NCBI RefSeq assembly: GCF_036370855.1
Contig: NC_088117.1
Span: forward strand, 1,240,001 to 1,304,000
Direction: 5' to 3'
Length of the DNA: 64,000 nt
From: Dromaius novaehollandiae
Taxonomy: Eukaryota; Chordata; Aves; Casuariiformes; Dromaiidae
Shown: positions 26,601-40,100 of the stretch, one piece after another
Layout: each line of letters starts with the position of its first letter
Numbering within the stretch: the stretch's first letter is position 1
The notes under the pieces: model-generated
Database searches by the model: none
Told to the model about the DNA's origin: nothing
What the model saw: only the letters and a program-made list of their open reading frames with translations
Translations under genes and position numbers: made by a program

Positions 26601-26976
26601 GCTGGTGGTGGTTTTGGTTTTTTTTAAACAAACTGTTATAAGAATGGGGGCTTTAACAATCACATTTGGTTTACAGTTTATCCATGACCTCTGAAACTGA
26701 TTTCATTTTTTAAATGCTTATTTCTCACTCTTACAGGAACCATACAGGACCCTCCATAATCCTTGAAGACTGATACTATGTGATTGGAACAAAAATAGCA
26801 CAGCACAGATGGTTAAGGAACGGGACAACAAAGACAGTTCAAGATGCTGCTGGAAGCAAACTACACATTCAGTTAACTGGAGTTTAAGTATTACTTTATG
26901 CTCTCTTGCTGTTCTTAGTGCTGCTCAGGGCAAGCAGCCTGTGTTGACACAGTGCCCTTTGCTTCCAAAGCTCCAG
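23601..26976. other. Non-coding stretch between ANKMY1 and the DUSP28-like remnant
   Basis: AT-rich sequence after the CpG island. No exon with protein similarity, no RNA gene and no intact repeat was recognised. Confidence 0.5.
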
Positions 26977-27270
26977 CTTTGTAAGGTCATTCTCTCTTTG
27001 CTAATCAACAATTATAGGTCCACTTTCATTAAAGAACTCCTTGCTCAGGAGGGAGATACTTTCTGCATTAATATCTCCAGGCAGCAACCATTCCCCAGGC
27101 TTCCACAAATCAAAGCTATGTGGGAATTCAGCAAGGATGCCAGGACCCTGCAGAGCTGCCAGGTACAAGCCCAGGGCACCAGGTAGCACCAGTTCACAGC
27201 ATTGCTACTGAAGTTTGCAGGAATGTCTCTAGTTTGACTCTCCTGAAGTTTCTGTCCAGACCTCCTTACG
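26977..27270 (+). pseudogene. DUSP28: DUSP28-like atypical dual-specificity phosphatase, decayed
   Basis: Seen: from 26977 the frame reads LCKVILSLL, then ELLAQEGDTFCINISRQQPF and PRLPQIKAM. Recalled human DUSP28 has the same spacing over 40 residues, with matching V, S-L, R, E-L-A, G, T, C, N and the SRQQP motif. At about 27119 the match moves to the +2 frame, where DPAE follows at 27144-27155, as in the VFDDPAED motif of the family. About 20 residues later comes CRNVSSL at 27216-27236, where DUSP28 has its catalytic loop CKNGRSR; the glycine and the final arginine are gone. No C-terminal half follows. The frame change and broken loop point to a pseudogene. Position supports the call: DUSP28 lies head-to-head with ANKMY1 in human 2q37, as I recall. 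I had no alignment, so identity is an inference. Confidence 0.6.
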
Positions 27271-30200
27271 TTCATGCCATTGCTTCCCAGACAGACTCTT
27301 TTATCTATAGGGCTTCCCACACCTGAAGCACCAGCTAACACAGGCACTCTTGGGGATACAAGATATATAGCAGCTCTGCACAGCAATAATGTGTGGTTTT
27401 CAGAGAAAAAATCAACATCTCTTTATCTCTGCTTTTATTTCTGGCTATGGAAGAGGATCTCAGGGGCAGAACATGAGCAAGCTGGAGGAAGAGGATTACT
27501 CCCTCCCATACTTGCAGTGTACCAGCAGACTCCTGGAACATGAAAAGTTTGAGACCAGTGCTGGTTTTAGGACAGGCTGTGCCATCCTGCAGGCATCCCG
27601 TAATGGTCTTCAGGCCTCCTTTGCTTCCCTCTGGGCAGTCAAGTTTCTTTTGCAGTGTCAAATGACTACCCAGGACATGGATAAGGGAGAGCAAATGAAT
27701 CCCACCACCACTACATTGCCTGTACATCACCAGTCAGGGAAGAGAAAGTGGCTTGCACAAATGAAGTGGCTCTGAGACCACAGACCCAGAGAAGGCTCTG
27801 GCAGAAACACGGTTGGTCTGCTGTGGTCAGGAAAGCAGCAAGAGGGAGGAAAGCCCTCACTTCCCCAGCAGGATTGTCCCCCAGTACAGGGCCTGCTGCC
27901 AGCCACAGCACTGGAAGAGCCCAGCCAGACATAGCCAGCAAGAGCACCCAAGGAGACCTGCACAGCCAGAATGTGCCAGCGTAGTAAAAGGAAAACCCCT
28001 TGCACAGGACTCGGCCAAAGACACCTTGGAATGTACAGAGAGGACTTTTACAGCAGGGTAATCTGTGTGGGGGCAAACCCTCTCAGGATACAACTTGCAG
28101 CAAAAGTTCTCTATGAGCTGCTGCAGGACTCTTAAGCAGAGCTAGCAGTTGGGTCAGAACAAGCAAACAATACCCATCTTTTGCTGTTAGATTTGCCGCT
28201 TTCTTCCCAAGTGCTGACAACACCTGGAAAATCATTCCCGGAATACTGAGGGATGAAGATGTTAGTTTACCTCAGGCTCACTGATCCCCCTTGCTAGTCA
28301 CTTCAGGAAAAAGTGTGACTCCAAGGAAATTTCCCCTTCTCCCCCCTGCCTTGCTACTGAAGTGGTGCCTGGCTGGCAAGATCTCACACCTTTTCCTTCC
28401 TATGTCATCTGTATGAAGTGTCCCATTTCCCAGTTTAGATGGCTTCTGCCTGCCAGACCATATATATGTCACCCTCTCCTGCTTTGCACATCCCAGCAGA
28501 CAGATGGAAGTAAAAAGTGTTCCTCATGTGTCATCACCACCAGCAGCTCTTGGTGTTTCCAGCAGAAGGCATTTCCCCTATTCCGTTCTGAAGGAGAGAA
28601 GGGAGAAAAGCAAGATGATGTTTGATGTGCTGCCTGCTATGTTCCCCCAGCTGGTGTCAGCTCGTTAGTATTTTGATAGATACCCTAAATGAAATTAATT
28701 AACCTTCCTAGCAGCCTGGGATGAACAGATTCAGCAGCAAGGTGTAATTTAAGAGCAGGAGATAACCCTGTGCTGGCAACCGTTATATTTAAAAGCAGCC
28801 TAAGGGAACATAATTGCTTTGGTAAAATATGCAACAAGCCAGGTTGGGAGAGGATCTCCCAGGAGGACCAGAAGCTGCATCCTAGAAATGGAGTAACAGT
28901 AAGGCCAGTTCAACAGGGACTGCACAAGCTGTGACTGATCCTCTCCATTTGAAGTGGATCATGTGCAGATTTATTTTTCTCCCTGAAAGTAGTTAATTAT
29001 AAAATGCAGTGACTTTTCTCGCAGTGACTGAAACTCCAAATGCCTTTACAGGAAATTTGATGAATAATTTTGTCCCTCAACCCACTCCCCCCAACCAAAG
29101 GAAAAGGTTCTGAAAGGTCCATTTGTTCAGGACTAGGAATTACCAACATTAATAGTTTTTTCTACTGGTTAGTTTTGAAATGGCACTTGGATTTAGTGAT
29201 TGCCCAAAATTAACCTTGAAAAAAAAAGGCTATCAGAAAAATGAAAGATGTTTAGGTAAGGCAGTAGGAGAAGAGACAGGATGGTGATTTATGGAGATAA
29301 ATTTCCTTCAAGTCTATCTATGACAATTTTCTTTTTATTCAGCCAGTCAGTTTAACATTCAGGTCTTCCCACCTCCTTGGAGGTGCCACTGATACCTTTA
29401 TTGATCTTTTCCCAATTGGTGATTTTTTTTTGTTCTTCTGTAGCTTTTCGTACAAAGCTATCAAGATTTCTAGGTTCCCCACTCTCCCCCGGAGTGATGT
29501 TAACTTCCTGTCTTCACTTCTTTAGGCCAAATCCTGGTGCAATTCCAGCTCTGCAGATGCCTGTTACACCAGCTGATGACATGATCTTTTTCCTTTTCCC
29601 TTCTACAGTGTCATTCCATGCAAAGTGAATGCTATTACATCTCTGTGCAGTTCAAACTTTCCTATTTCAGTCTTTAAGGAAACAAAGCTAACACCAACTT
29701 ACTGTCTGTGTGTCTGTTTGCCGACTTGTCTGTTTTTCTGTCGGCCCACCCCTCAAGAACTAGGGCCCTGACTGGTTTGTGAAAGTGGGAGAGAGACCCA
29801 AATTAGTGTTGCCTGGAGAGAAAAACAGCAAAACTCTGGCCTTTTATCTTCTGAAGGGTACCAGCCAGTTAGTCAATCAGCACATGCTGTAAATAACAAA
29901 TTACCAAGCTTACCAAGAGCCAAATAACAGGTACTTTTGCCTCTTACCTGGCAAAACAGGTAGCAGCTTGGGAAGGTTGCTGTAAGAAATGTAGAGGGTT
30001 TTGGGTGTAGAGAGAATTAGTAATACTGAAAGAAGCATTTGGAGAAGGGGAGTGCTGGTGGGAAGTCGTAGGGATTATTTGAATGTAAGGAGAAGATTTT
30101 AGTAGTGGGGGAGAGTGTTCTGAGGAGGAGCTGGAGTGATTCCAGTGAAAATTACAGACTGCTTCTTGGAAGTTTCTGTTCAGGTACTATGAATAGGTAC

Positions 30201-32770
30201 TAGGTGTTCCCTCTATACTCCATAGCTCCAGGAAACCCTACAAAGCCAATACAAGCAAGAGCATAGTTCCCAGAAAATAACTGTATTGTCTTGTAGCTAA
30301 ATATTGATGCTATAATTCATTTGTCCTGAATTCTTATTCAAGTTTTGTTCCATTGAACTTCCAGATGTTTCTTATGAAACAAGTTAGCAGGGAGCTTAAA
30401 TCTTGTAAAATACAGGGAGGCTGTATCTCAAAAAGTCAGTTTTGCCCAGATAACTGCAGTCACTGTTTTTTATGAAATGCCATATTGCTGCTTTATGCTG
30501 AAATTGAGCTAGGACAAAGCAGACAGCCTTCCTTTAGGACCCCTTAGAGTGCATGTGGCTTGCAATATTCACTCTTTTCTGTGTATGTACATTTGCATAG
30601 GGAGTAGCAGACAATTGCCATTTTGCTTTCAGGCCCTTTGCAATCTTTCAGAAAGTATCTAGACAGAAAGCTCTCTCCAGCAAAAAATTAACTTTGTTTT
30701 CATCCTAGTTTTAAGCAAGAAATCCAGGTGTTGTAAATAGAGCGCGCTGGTCTTCTACTGAAGAAGCAGCATGTAGGCTTGTTGCACAGGCTCACAGCTT
30801 GGACTTTTGAGCCTGGAGCAAAACAAAGATAAATCTTACTGATGCCTCCAAATTCTGAAGTTTGGTATTTGGATGCTGTTCTTAAATGGCTGTTTCTAGG
30901 GTTAGTCAGTCCCATAGGTACAATGCAGTGAAGAGACCTGAACTATGCCAACATGCTTGCATGTTTACACCATGCAATTCAGGCAACTGAGATGGCAGCA
31001 GGTCAAAAGCAATCTAGTCATTTTCGTAAAGTAGTGTGCCCAAACCAAAAGGTCCTGACCTGAGATGATCGTGGTCTTCAGTCATATTCCTCACATTTTC
31101 AAAAGTTGTTTGGTCCCCCTCATTTGGACATCTCTGTATTGCATTTCTCAATGCAGGCTATATCCTTCGCAAAGGTTTTAGGGTCACCACTCAAGTCTCA
31201 TCTATGATTCCTGGATATTCATTCTGTGGGTCTCATTAGCAAGACTGATATGTGCTATCTAAACTGTGTAATTTCTCCAATCAGAAGTGAACTCCCTGCT
31301 CAGTATCTCTATCTTTTTAAGAACATTTGGCCACTGTTCTGCATATTCTGCAAATCATGGTCACATTCTTTGAAGTCTCTCCGCCACTCTTATTTCTGTC
31401 TTGATGATACTTAGGAACCCTTACTGGTCATAGATATTAAGTTGTTATATATAACATTCCATCCCTGCCTCATGGAGCTATAACTCTAAGTAAGTAGGAT
31501 CATGAATGGGTGAAAGCAAAATTTATCTGTCTTTTAACAATAGAGGGCTATTATGAAAAGTTTTTTGAAGCGGCCTGTAGCACCCACTTCCCAGTCACTT
31601 TCTAGCAACCTGCTAAGCTTACAGACAAGCCTAAAACTGCTGAGCTGGAATCCAGCCCTTCTGATTCCCATTACAATGATTCATCCACAAGTATCAGGTG
31701 AAATACCTCCATCTTGAAAGAGAAAAATTTTATATATAACCTAGCACCTGAAAAATCAGAAACTGCGAGGGAAGTATTTGAGTTCAAGTCTCTTATTTAC
31801 AGGCCGAGGGATTTCAGGTGCCTTAGAGCAAGCAAGCAGGGGAGAGGGGAATGAGGAATGCTACTCAGGAATAACAGACTTGGCCCTTATAGAACTGAGC
31901 TGCAGAGGTCTGCCATAGATGATAATTTCATTGCTTTCACCACATGGGATACACTTTCTGTCCTTGACAGTTTGCAACTATAGACTGAGAGCATAGTCCT
32001 GAGGTGAATGAATGTTCAACAGTTTACACAAGGGCCTGGTAGTACAACGAGTGCTTCGATTCCAACACAAAGAGATAGCACCTGGGCAGAGAGAAATATG
32101 ACCTATGGAGACAGTATAAAGTGAAACAGAAGCAAAGGGTATGACTGCAGTTACAAAAAGACCAAAATGAAATTTTAGACAGCTGAGTATAAAGACATCA
32201 TGTATAGCTTGTAGGAGCATCCAGTCAAAGCTTGTAGTTTCAAGGGCAAGTTTTGCACAGCATATGCAGCCTGCATTATGTAATGCTCTCAGCACTGGGG
32301 CAGGACATCATGTTGCCGTTGATCAATCGCCAGTGCAAAAAAACCTGGATGGTCTTTCTTTCTGCTCCAGTAGAGCCTAGGGAGGCACTGATACAGAAAA
32401 CCAGCTCATTAATTAATCTAATCCTGTCAATAGGAAGAGCTGAATGACATTTGTGCTGCACGGTTATTCAGTAGACCATCCTGAAGGAAATAGCCTTCCT
32501 TCAACCTCTTTGTGACAAGCAATAATTATATTTCTTGTGAAGTTTTGCGTATCTAATGTAATCCTTCATGTTCTCTGTAGCCATTTAATTTACAGTCTCA
32601 TTGTGGACCATGCCATACCCTAGGCCTTAAGATGTCCTGGGGCAGGAACTCAGACAGTGAATTTAGCACTGATTTGGATGTTTGAAATACCTTTAACTGC
32701 ATTCCTTAATTTTTCTCTTGTACTACTCTAGAGTAAAATAAATAGAAACAGTCAACTTACAGTTCTTACT
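27271..32770. other. Non-coding stretch, nothing recognised
   Basis: Frames of up to 131 codons occur on both strands at 27.3-28.1 kb but show no domain, no consistent splice sites and heavy overlap. They look like chance openings in moderately GC-rich DNA. The rest is AT-rich with no recognisable repeat family. Confidence 0.45.
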
Positions 32771-32774
32771 TATT

Positions 32775-35700
32775 CTTTTCACAGAATCACAGATTAGTCA
32801 GGGTCAGAAGGGACGTCTGGATCATCTGGTCCAACTCTCCTGTTCAAGCAAGGTCCGCTAAAGCAGGTTGCCTGCAAGTTTGTTCGGAGGGGTTTTGGAT
32901 ATCTTCAAGGGTGGAGACTACACAACCTCTAGGCAACCTGTTCCAATGTTCAGCCACCCTCACGGTAAAGTTTTTTCTTATATTCAGACAGAACTTTCTG
33001 TGTTTCACTTTGTGCTCATTGCCTCTCATTCTGTCACTGGGCACCACTGAGAGGAGTCTGTTTACACCCTCCCATAAAACATGGATAAGATGCCCCCAAC
33101 CCTTCTCTTTGCCAAGCAAGGGTCCCAGCTCTCTCGATCTCTGCTTGTATGAGAGATGCTCCAGGCTGTTAATCATCTTTGTGGTCCTTTGCTGGACTCA
33201 GTCTGGTAAATCCATATCTCTCTTGTACTAGGAAGCCCAGAACTGGACACAGTGCTCCAGATGTGACCCCATCAGTGCTGAGGAGAGGGGAAGGATCACC
33301 TTCCTTAGCCTTCTGGCAACACTCTTCCTAATGCAGCCCAGGATACCACTGGCCTTTGCCACGAGGGCACATTGTTGATTCATGTTCAACTTGTCCACCA
33401 GGAACCCCAGGTCCTCTGCTCTTGTTCCGGCTGCATTGTTTCCCAGCCTGTTTTGATGCAAGGGGCTGTTTCTCCCCATGTGCAGAACTCTGCACTTCCC
33501 TTTATTGAACTTCATGACGTTCCTCCCTGCCCATTTCTGCAACCTATCAAGGTCCCTCTGAATAGCAGCACAACCCTCTGGTGTATTCTCACAGTTTTGT
33601 ATCATCAGTAAACTTACTGAAGGTGCATTTGGTCCCATCATCCAGGTCATTAATGAAGGTGTGAGACAGTATTGTCCCAGTATCAAACCCTGGCAGATGC
33701 TAGTAGTGATTGGTCTCCAGCTGGATGTTGTGCTGTTGATCACAAACCTCTGAACCCAGCACTTCAGCTGGTTTTCAGTCCACCTCACTGTGCACTTATC
33801 TAGTCTGCACTTTGTCAACTTGTCTATGAGGATGTTATGGGAGACAGTGTTGAAAGCCTTACTAAAATCGAGGTAAACAACATCACTGCTCTCCCCTCAT
33901 CTCCCCAGCTAGTCATTTCATCAGACAAGGCTGTCAGGTTGCGTAAGCATGATTTCCCCTTTGCTGCTTACTCTTGATCACCTTCCTGTCCTCCTCATGT
34001 CTAGAAATGGTTTCCAGAATTATTTGCTCCCTCACCTTCCCAGGGATCGAGATGAGGCTGACTGGCCTGTAGTTCCCTGGGTCTTCTTTCTTGCCTTTTT
34101 TGAAGACTGGAGTGACATTTGCTTTCTTCCAGTCCTCAGGAACCTCCCCTGATTGCCCTGACCTTCCAAAAATAATTAAGAGTGGTCTCACAATGACACT
34201 GGCCGGCTCCCTCAGCTCTCATGGATGCATCCTATCACATCCCATGCACTTCTGTAGGTCCAACTTTTTAAGTGTTCACCAGCTCGATCCTTCTTGATGA
34301 TATATTCTCATCACTCCAGACTTTTTTACTGGTCTTAGGAACCTGAAGTTCCTGAAGGTCAGTCTTACCAGTAAAGACAGAGGTGAAGAAGGCATTCAGT
34401 ACCTTTTTCATGTCCTCTGTCACCATAACCCTCAATGAGGGTTATGAGCCCACATTTTCACTAGCTTTCCTTATGCTGCTGATGTACTTGCAGAAGCCTT
34501 TCTTGTTGCCCTTCACATCCCTCACCAGATTCCACTCCACATGGCCTTTGCCTTTCCTAACCTGATCCCTGCACACTCAGTGTCTCTATATTCCTCCCAG
34601 GTCAGCTGTCCTTACTTCTGCCCCTTGTATGCTTCCTTTTCTGTTTGAGCTTAGTCAGGAACTCCTTCTCATCCATGCAGGCCTCCTGCCAGTTTTGCTG
34701 GATTTGCTGCATGTGGGGTTGGACTGCTCTTCAGCCTGGGGGATGTGAGGTAAACCAGCTCTCCTGGACTCCTCTTCTCTCCAGGGCTGCATCCCATGGG
34801 TTTCTTCCAAGCAGGGCCCTGAACAGGCCAGAGTCTGCACTCCTGAAGCCTAGGGTTGTGATTCTGCTTTTTGCCTTGCTCCTTCCTTGCAGGATCCTGA
34901 ACTCCATCATCCTGTGGTTGCTGTTGCCAAGGCTGCCCACAGCTTCCACATCTCTGACCAGTCCTGCCTTGTTTGTAAGTACAAGGTCTAGCAGAGTGCC
35001 TCTCCTCGCTGGCTCCTCAATCACCTGAGTCAGGAAGTTGTCACTGATGCACTCCAGGAACCTCCTGGCTTGCTTGTGCCCTGCTGTGTTGTCCCTGCGG
35101 CAGATATCAGGGTAGTTAGAGTCCCCCATGAGGACCAGGGCCTGTGAACATGAGGCTTCTTCCAGTTTTCTGAAGAAGGCCTCATCTGCTTCTTCCTGAT
35201 CAGGTGGTCTGCAGCAGACACTCACAACAACATTGCCCATACTGGTCTGCCCACTAATACTGAGCCATAAGCTCTCAGCTGGCTCATCTCCCTTCCGCAG
35301 GCAGGGCTTCATCAACGTTCCAGTTGCTCTCTCACATAGAGGGTGACTCCCCCTCCTCACTTTCCCAGCCTGTCCTTCCTAAACAGTCCGTATTCATCCA
35401 TTGTAGCGCTCTAGTTGTATGAGCTATCCCACCACGTCCCGATGATCCCAATGAGAACATAGCCCTGTAACTGCATGCACACCTAATTCCTCCTGTTTGT
35501 TCCTTATGCTGCATGCGTTAGCACACAGGCACTTCAGAGAGGCACCCTGACATGCTGTCTTTCTAGAAAGGGCATGACAGCTTCCCCCATAATGTGATCC
35601 CACAGACACTTCCTTATTTGCTTACACTTGTGGTATGCTTCCACTTCAGCCCTGTGATGTTGATGAAGAGGTCCCTTCTGCTTACATCACCCTAAACCCT

Positions 35701-37100
35701 TTTTTTGCCAACCCATCCACCACTTCCTTACTTGACTGTTGGTCAATCTCTCACACTGCCATCATCCCTAGTTTAAAGCCCTCTTTCCCAGGTTGGTCAG
35801 CCTGTTGGCAAAGATACTTTTGCCACATGTGGTCAGGTGGATCCGATCTCTACCAAGCACTTGTCAGTCTTTGAAGAGGGTTCCATGGTCATAGAAACTG
35901 AAACCTGTCTGTCAACACCAGCTGTGCAACCAATTTTTGGCCTGCAGGATCCATTCAGTCCTCCACAGGCCCTTTCTCTTCAGCAACAGGAAGGAGGAGA
36001 ACACCACCTGGGCTCCCATGCCCTTTACCATTACCCCTGGAGCCATGTGGTCACTTCGATACTTTCCAGGTCTCCCCTGGAAGTATCATTAGTCCTCATG
36101 TGGAAGAGCAGCAGGAGTAATCGTCAAAGGGCCAGACAACCCTTAGCAGTCTCTCTACAGCATCTTGAATGTGAGCCCCTGGCAAGCAGAAAACCCCCCT
36201 AGATGGCAGGTCAGGTCAGCAGACGGTGTCCTCCTTCCCTCGCAGCAGGGAGTCTCCCACCACTGACACTCCCCGCTTCCTTCTGGTGCTGCTAGGTGGC
36301 TGAGGCTCAGCTCACACAGATGCTCCATTTGAGTGTGTTCCCAGGTCCAACAGCTACATGAGGAGCGAACATCTTCCAAAGTTTGAAGTCTTCCAGTGGA
36401 GCAGGAGCCCTCCTCCAGGTGCCATAAGTCACCAGCTTCCAGCCTTCACCATCATGGGAGTTTCCTACTTCATGATGTGATAGGCAGTGACTCTGCCTGC
36501 CCCTCCACTGCAGTTGGAGGTTCAGGCTCCTATATCTGCAGAGTCTCAGATATGATCCAGTTCATCTCCTTCTTATCCTCTCTGATGCTGCACAGTCTGC
36601 TGACCCTCTCCCTGAGCTCCTTGATTTGACATCTTGGCCTCCTGCAGGCAGAGAGACCTAGTCCCAGCCTCATCAAGGGGACCCAGGCACTTCCTGCAGG
36701 CTGAGACCCTGAGACTTGCAGGACTGCACCTCCTTTTGAGGCTCCATCTGTGTTGAAGCCTGTAACGTTGTAGGGACAATTGCTCTAATAGTTGTTGGGA
36801 CCATGCCCTGTTGCACATCACCGCCATGCTGGTCTGGTTGGTGTTCTAGGCCCTTCTTTACATCATGCTGCACAAACTGCTGTATGTTGGCTGCACTCTA
36901 GGTCTGGCTCTTACATAGGCCTCTCCCTATCACTGGTTAAAGGGGTGCTTGGACCTCCCTAACCAGGGGTCAGCTGGAACAGATACCCCAACAGGGTCTG
37001 ATCAGGGGTGACGGGCAGCGCTCATCAGTAGCTGCCAGAGCATGCTGAAGCTTCTCAGGAGAAGGCCTCCGGTGACTGTCCTTATCTGGCTCTCCTCTCC
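32775..37100 (-). mobile_element. CR1 LINE, nearly full length, inactive
   Basis: Minus strand, with the CR1 3' end at 32775-32840 (plus-strand cacagaatcacagattagtc, the complement of the usual octamer-like tail). Going 5' it has the C-terminal ORF2 region (33176-32844), reverse transcriptase (about 34190-33230, with [20 protein letters not shown]), endonuclease (35360-34731, with LVLMGDSNYPDICRRDNTAG) and ORF1-like debris up to about 36.9 kb. Endonuclease acids are altered: D-F-N is D-S-N, and the S-D-H motif is S-N-H. The reverse transcriptase has frame breaks around its T-D-D core. The 5' edge is approximate. Confidence 0.9.
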
Positions 37101-40100
37101 TGTCAGCAGCAGGCACCCTCTAGTTCCTCAGAGGTTCCCAGGAATCTCCCGATGATCTCCAACAAAATCACCAGAAGATCTAAGCAGAGCCTAGAAAATG
37201 CTATGCAAACAGCTGCATCTGGGGCTGCCTCTGTAAGGTGTGCTCCCTTACATCTTTGATGATTATTTATTTTGTTTTCTACATTATTTATCATCTACTA
37301 ACACATCATTTTTAAAATTATGGCAATACATCCTCACAAAAGATGCTTTGCTAGTATTCATCTGCTTAGCCACAGGTCTTAGGGAGAACATATCTTCTCC
37401 AGGGAGATGTCTTATACCATTCTAATAACAGATGCTGCCATCCACTTATGTGGACTGTCTAGAGGGATTCATCTTTTTTTGTTGTTGTTGTTATTGTTGT
37501 TGCTGTCTCCTAAGCCACCTCTCTGTGTCACTGTCTTTTGGTTGTTTCAAAGCACTGTAGTGGAGCCGGAGAGCCAAGGAATTTCTGGTTAGGTTTGTGG
37601 CATATATAGAAGTGTTTCTACCACCAGTTCACAGTGTAAGGAATTCAGTAGGACTGTTGCTAAACAGAAGAGGAATAGCAGCTTCCATAACAAGAAGAAG
37701 AGGAAAAAATAAAACTTTATTCCAAAATATATTACATGCAGCAAACATTGTCCTCAGTGTACTTCTCTCTTTAAAGCCTAGGGAGGAAATAGGCCTTGCA
37801 GTTACCCCAAAAGTGAATAATTTTGGAATTTACATCAATATAAACAATAAAATTAATGATAGTGAGCAGTTTTAGGAATAATTTGTTCTTCTATTTCATG
37901 GCAAGTTATTTTTATTCCTGCAAGGGTCAGTATGTCTTTCCACAGAGCAGCAGAGTGGAACTGCAGTTCTCTGTGTTCTGCAATACTCCCACTCAGTCCC
38001 ACCCCAATGCAATTAACTCCCACTCCAGAGAGTGAATAGTTATAAAATCCAGCAGAGAAACTATGTCAACAACAATTAACTAACAAACATTAGAAGAAAG
38101 GGCGAAGAAGGGAAAAGCCGGGAGTGGATCTGTGTCTCTCAATCTGGCTGCTTACCATGTTACTCTAGCAATAGCTACCGGTTGTAAGCCTGCAGTGCTT
38201 TCATGCCAATCTGTGAAAGGTCATGTGGTAATATGAACTTGCTTCTTCTTTTCTAGAATATGGAGGAGACATTTGGGTACTACACGAGATACTGTGCACT
38301 CTCTTGTATATCATTTTTTAAATTGTGATAGCTCAATTACACAGGAAGCTTCAGCACCTGAGTGGGAAGAACAGAAGGTCCTTCTAGAGGTTAGTCTGAG
38401 CTTGCACTACATTAAAGGTATGATTTAAACATGGGGTTCTTAAAAGATGTTCTCAGTTACAGCTAATAAATATTCTGAGATGAGAGAAATCCAAATTATG
38501 TTGGCCACTTTCTCCATGAATAGTTCAACAGATCATACAGTAATGAAAGTGATTGGTTCTCATACCTCAGATGCTTGAGGACTACCCTAAAGCCAAGAGG
38601 ATGTAGATGGTATCCTTCCACGAAGTTTCAAGCAGTAGTAGCTTGCCGCTGACTAACAGCTCCGTGGTGTCTACATAGTCCATAGGCATGGCTTTTATGA
38701 GGCTGGAAATCCTATGTTCAGTGGGACTGCCTCATTAGATTTTGAGAGGAACAAGCTCTGATTTCAAGGCTCCCGATCCAAGAAATGGCCACTTCAATGA
38801 GTGGCTGTGATGCAGCACTTCTACTGTTAGAACTGGAAGGCCCCAAAAACTTGACAGTATAAGTGCCAACTTCCAGGAAAGAAGGCAGCACATTTCCCTG
38901 TCAATAATGATCTTATTTAAATCTTAATTTGAACTGGGAATACATAAGTGTTATTTCCCAGGTTTTGCATTTTCCTGTGTGTAAAAATATGTTAGAATAT
39001 TTTAATTTCTTTCCTTTATATTCTGTGGATCCTGTGGTTTTGTCTTGAGGTCTCAGCTGTGATCCCCTCTTTTTTATTTTAATTATTTTTAACTGCTAAA
39101 TTTGAGATGCCTTTTAATTATAATTTGCATGTACTGAACTCCCCAGTTTAATTTCTTTATGTACAAATAATCCTTCTCAAATAAACAGAAATGCAACAGC
39201 ATCCAGGCAGGTAGTGACGATGTGAAGCTCATGAGTAGAACCAGGGGCTGGGAAAGTCATTAAAGCTGAAATGGGAACCTTCATTTTGCTTTTTTATAAC
39301 TGCCGGTTCAGTTGCTATTTCAGAAATAGTCTTTTGTTGTAATTGATTAATCATTTGCCTTTGCTCTTTCTAGCAAGGAATCAAAGTGACATTTTAATTG
39401 AGAACACAGGCTATCATAACAAGGAAGGCAGGAGATCATGTTCTTTTGCAGTTGTTATCTGATGTGCTCCCTCTGTACAAAAGAGAAATGAGAAGGTCCT
39501 TTTGGAAGAAAGCCAGAAAGTGGTTTTAGAAATCTCAGGTCCAAGTCTCAGCTGACAAAACAGACGTCAGTCTCTCTGTCTGAACTGAGCCCAGTACAGT
39601 GAGTTATGATGGCGGGGGATAGCAAGGGATCAGGCAGGACTCATTAAACACAGGACTTGTGAGTAAATTAAAAAACTAGACCCTAAACTCAAATCAGGGG
39701 GAGTCTACTGAAGGCCTAGATGGACCCCAGCTTGTATTGTGCAAGGCCTTTAACTGAGTTGGGTCTATGCTGAGGTCTGAGAGAAATGCTAAGTTTTAGA
39801 CAAGCCATGAATGTGTACAGATTGCCTGTTGCTGCAGTCCTCATCTCTTGTTACTGTTCTTCTGAATGGATAAATAGCATTTAGTTTAGAAGGAGAAGCA
39901 AGGAGTGGCTATATCTGCCCATTTCAGGGACCTCTGAATCCCCCTCATGCAGCTTGGTTCTACTGAGAATACACACCTAGTTAAGCTGGGGTATTAGAAG
40001 TCAGGAACCCTGCATATGAGAGGGAGAACTACAGCACACAGGATGAGTGTGCAGTTTTGGAGGGATGTGTGTCTTGGTTCGTGGCCTTCCACTGCAGGAG

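Noticed and set aside
27335-28093. Group of frames of up to 131 codons on both strands after the DUSP28-like remnant
   Set aside because: I looked for the missing C-terminal half of DUSP28 (an ARPVAEPN-like motif) and did not find it. The frames overlap heavily and lack domains.
33228-35360. Minus-strand frames of 196 and 209 codons
   Set aside because: They are reverse transcriptase and endonuclease parts of the CR1 element, so not listed as separate genes.
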